NCBI GenBank assembly: GCA_007130025.1
Contig: SLTF01000368.1
Location: 1 to 5,718, forward strand
Direction: 5' to 3'
From: Spirochaetales bacterium
GTDB lineage: Bacteria; Spirochaetota; Spirochaetia; DSM-27196; PWMO01
Length of the DNA: 5,718 nucleotides
This document shows positions 5,187 through 5,718 of this stretch, one piece after another. Position numbers and translations under genes: made by a program. Each line of letters begins with the position of its first letter. The stretch's first letter is position 1. The notes below the pieces were generated by a model, which saw only the letters and a list, made by a program, of their open reading frames with translations, ran no database searches and was not told where the DNA came from.

Positions 5187-5718
5187 ATGATTGATGGAGA
5201 TGCCGTTGTCTACTGCGCCGGGGCGTTTCGGACTACCTTCGGGAAGACGGCGCACGGTCTGGTTCGCTTTACCGAGCGTTATCGGGTCCGTGCGGTCATC
5301 GATCCCGACTGCGCCGGTGAGGATGCGGGAACGGTTCTCGACGGCCGCCCGGCCGGTATTCCCATTGTGGCAAATCTGTCCGACGCGCTGCAGGTTGCTC
5401 GCGGAGGGCATGGTGACAATCCGCCGGGCTACTTTGTAATCGGCATTGCCCCCGACGGCGGTGTGGTCACCCCGCCCATGCGCGCCGCGGTGCGAGAGGC
5501 GCTCGAGGCAGGGCTCTCGGTTGACAGCGGTCTGCACGAATTCTTCAGCGATGACGCCGACCTCTCTCGGCTGGCGGCGCAGCGGGGGCTCTCCATTCGC
5601 GACGTTCGAAAGACCCCGCCGCGAACCGAGCTGCACTCCTTCAGCGGCCGCATTGAAACCGTGGATGCGGTGCGGGTTGCGGTGCTGGGCACCGACTCAG
5701 CGATCGGCAAGCGGACCA
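5187..5718 (+). CDS. DUF1611/DgcN-like P-loop protein (3' end outside window)
   Basis: The first 177 residues are present and the frame is open to the window edge; family members are usually about 330-350 residues long. The ATG at 5187 follows GAGGGG (5176-5181) that overlaps the stop of the PLP enzyme, and only 9 nt separate the genes. The N-terminal Rossmann-like DUF1611 half shows VIDPDCAGEDAG (37-48), IGIAPDGG (85-92), SGLHEFFSDD (114-123) and DVRKTP (139-144), in the family order. The C-terminal nucleotide-binding half starts with a Walker A loop, GTDSAIGKRT (168-177), at the very edge. Members named DgcN act in D-glutamate catabolism, described as D-glutamate N-acetylation, often beside an enolase-superfamily epimerase (DgcA). 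Here the upstream neighbour is a PLP enzyme instead, so the substrate may differ. Family membership is clear from motifs; function in this organism is inferred. Confidence 0.85.
   Translation, partial: MIDGDAVVYCAGAFRTTFGKTAHGLVRFTERYRVRAVIDPDCAGEDAGTVLDGRPAGIPIVANLSDALQVARGGHGDNPPGYFVIGIAPDGGVVTPPMRAAVREALEAGLSVDSGLHEFFSDDADLSRLAAQRGLSIRDVRKTPPRTELHSFSGRIETVDAVRVAVLGTDSAIGKRT

Noticed and set aside
5082..5636. 184-codon - strand frame over the DUF1611 gene
   Set aside because: Antisense to the DUF1611 frame, whose motifs are in the expected order on the + strand.

Overview
This 5.7 kb window comes from a GC-rich bacterial chromosome and holds six genes in a compact layout. No mobile element, CRISPR array, tRNA or rRNA is visible. 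The organism is not identified by any single marker. A membrane-anchored PilZ protein, a class III pantothenate kinase, a GH65 sugar phosphorylase and strong Shine-Dalgarno sites together fit a high-GC free-living spirochaete. That is an impression from gene style, not a demonstrated assignment.

Left part (1-2222, + strand). A glycoside hydrolase family 65 gene, missing its 5' end at the window edge, ends at 2015. It probably encodes a disaccharide phosphorylase. Right behind it is a near-consensus promoter (2012-2040), then a 53-codon ORF (2061-2222) for a proline/alanine/glutamine-rich acidic peptide with no basic residues. This ORF is too short for usual gene-calling thresholds.

Middle part (2220-3334). 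A c-di-GMP receptor-like protein with one membrane segment and a PilZ domain is encoded on the - strand (3264 to 2260), convergent with the small ORF. The two stop codons lie in the ends of a perfect 11-bp inverted repeat. A second perfect 9-bp inverted repeat is interleaved with it, so the two RNA hairpins would compete. A 70-bp AT-richer divergent promoter region separates the PilZ gene from the next gene.

Right part (3335-5718, + strand). A tight three-gene run reads coaX (type III pantothenate kinase, first committed step of CoA synthesis), then a fold-type-II PLP enzyme resembling threonine synthase that overlaps coaX by 8 nt, then a DUF1611/DgcN-like P-loop protein starting 9 nt later and running off the window. 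The DgcN family has been linked to acetyl-CoA-dependent N-acetylation of D-glutamate. The cluster may therefore make or modify an unusual amino acid, with the CoA gene co-transcribed. This operon and the small acidic peptide with its terminal hairpin switch are the most interesting parts of the window.
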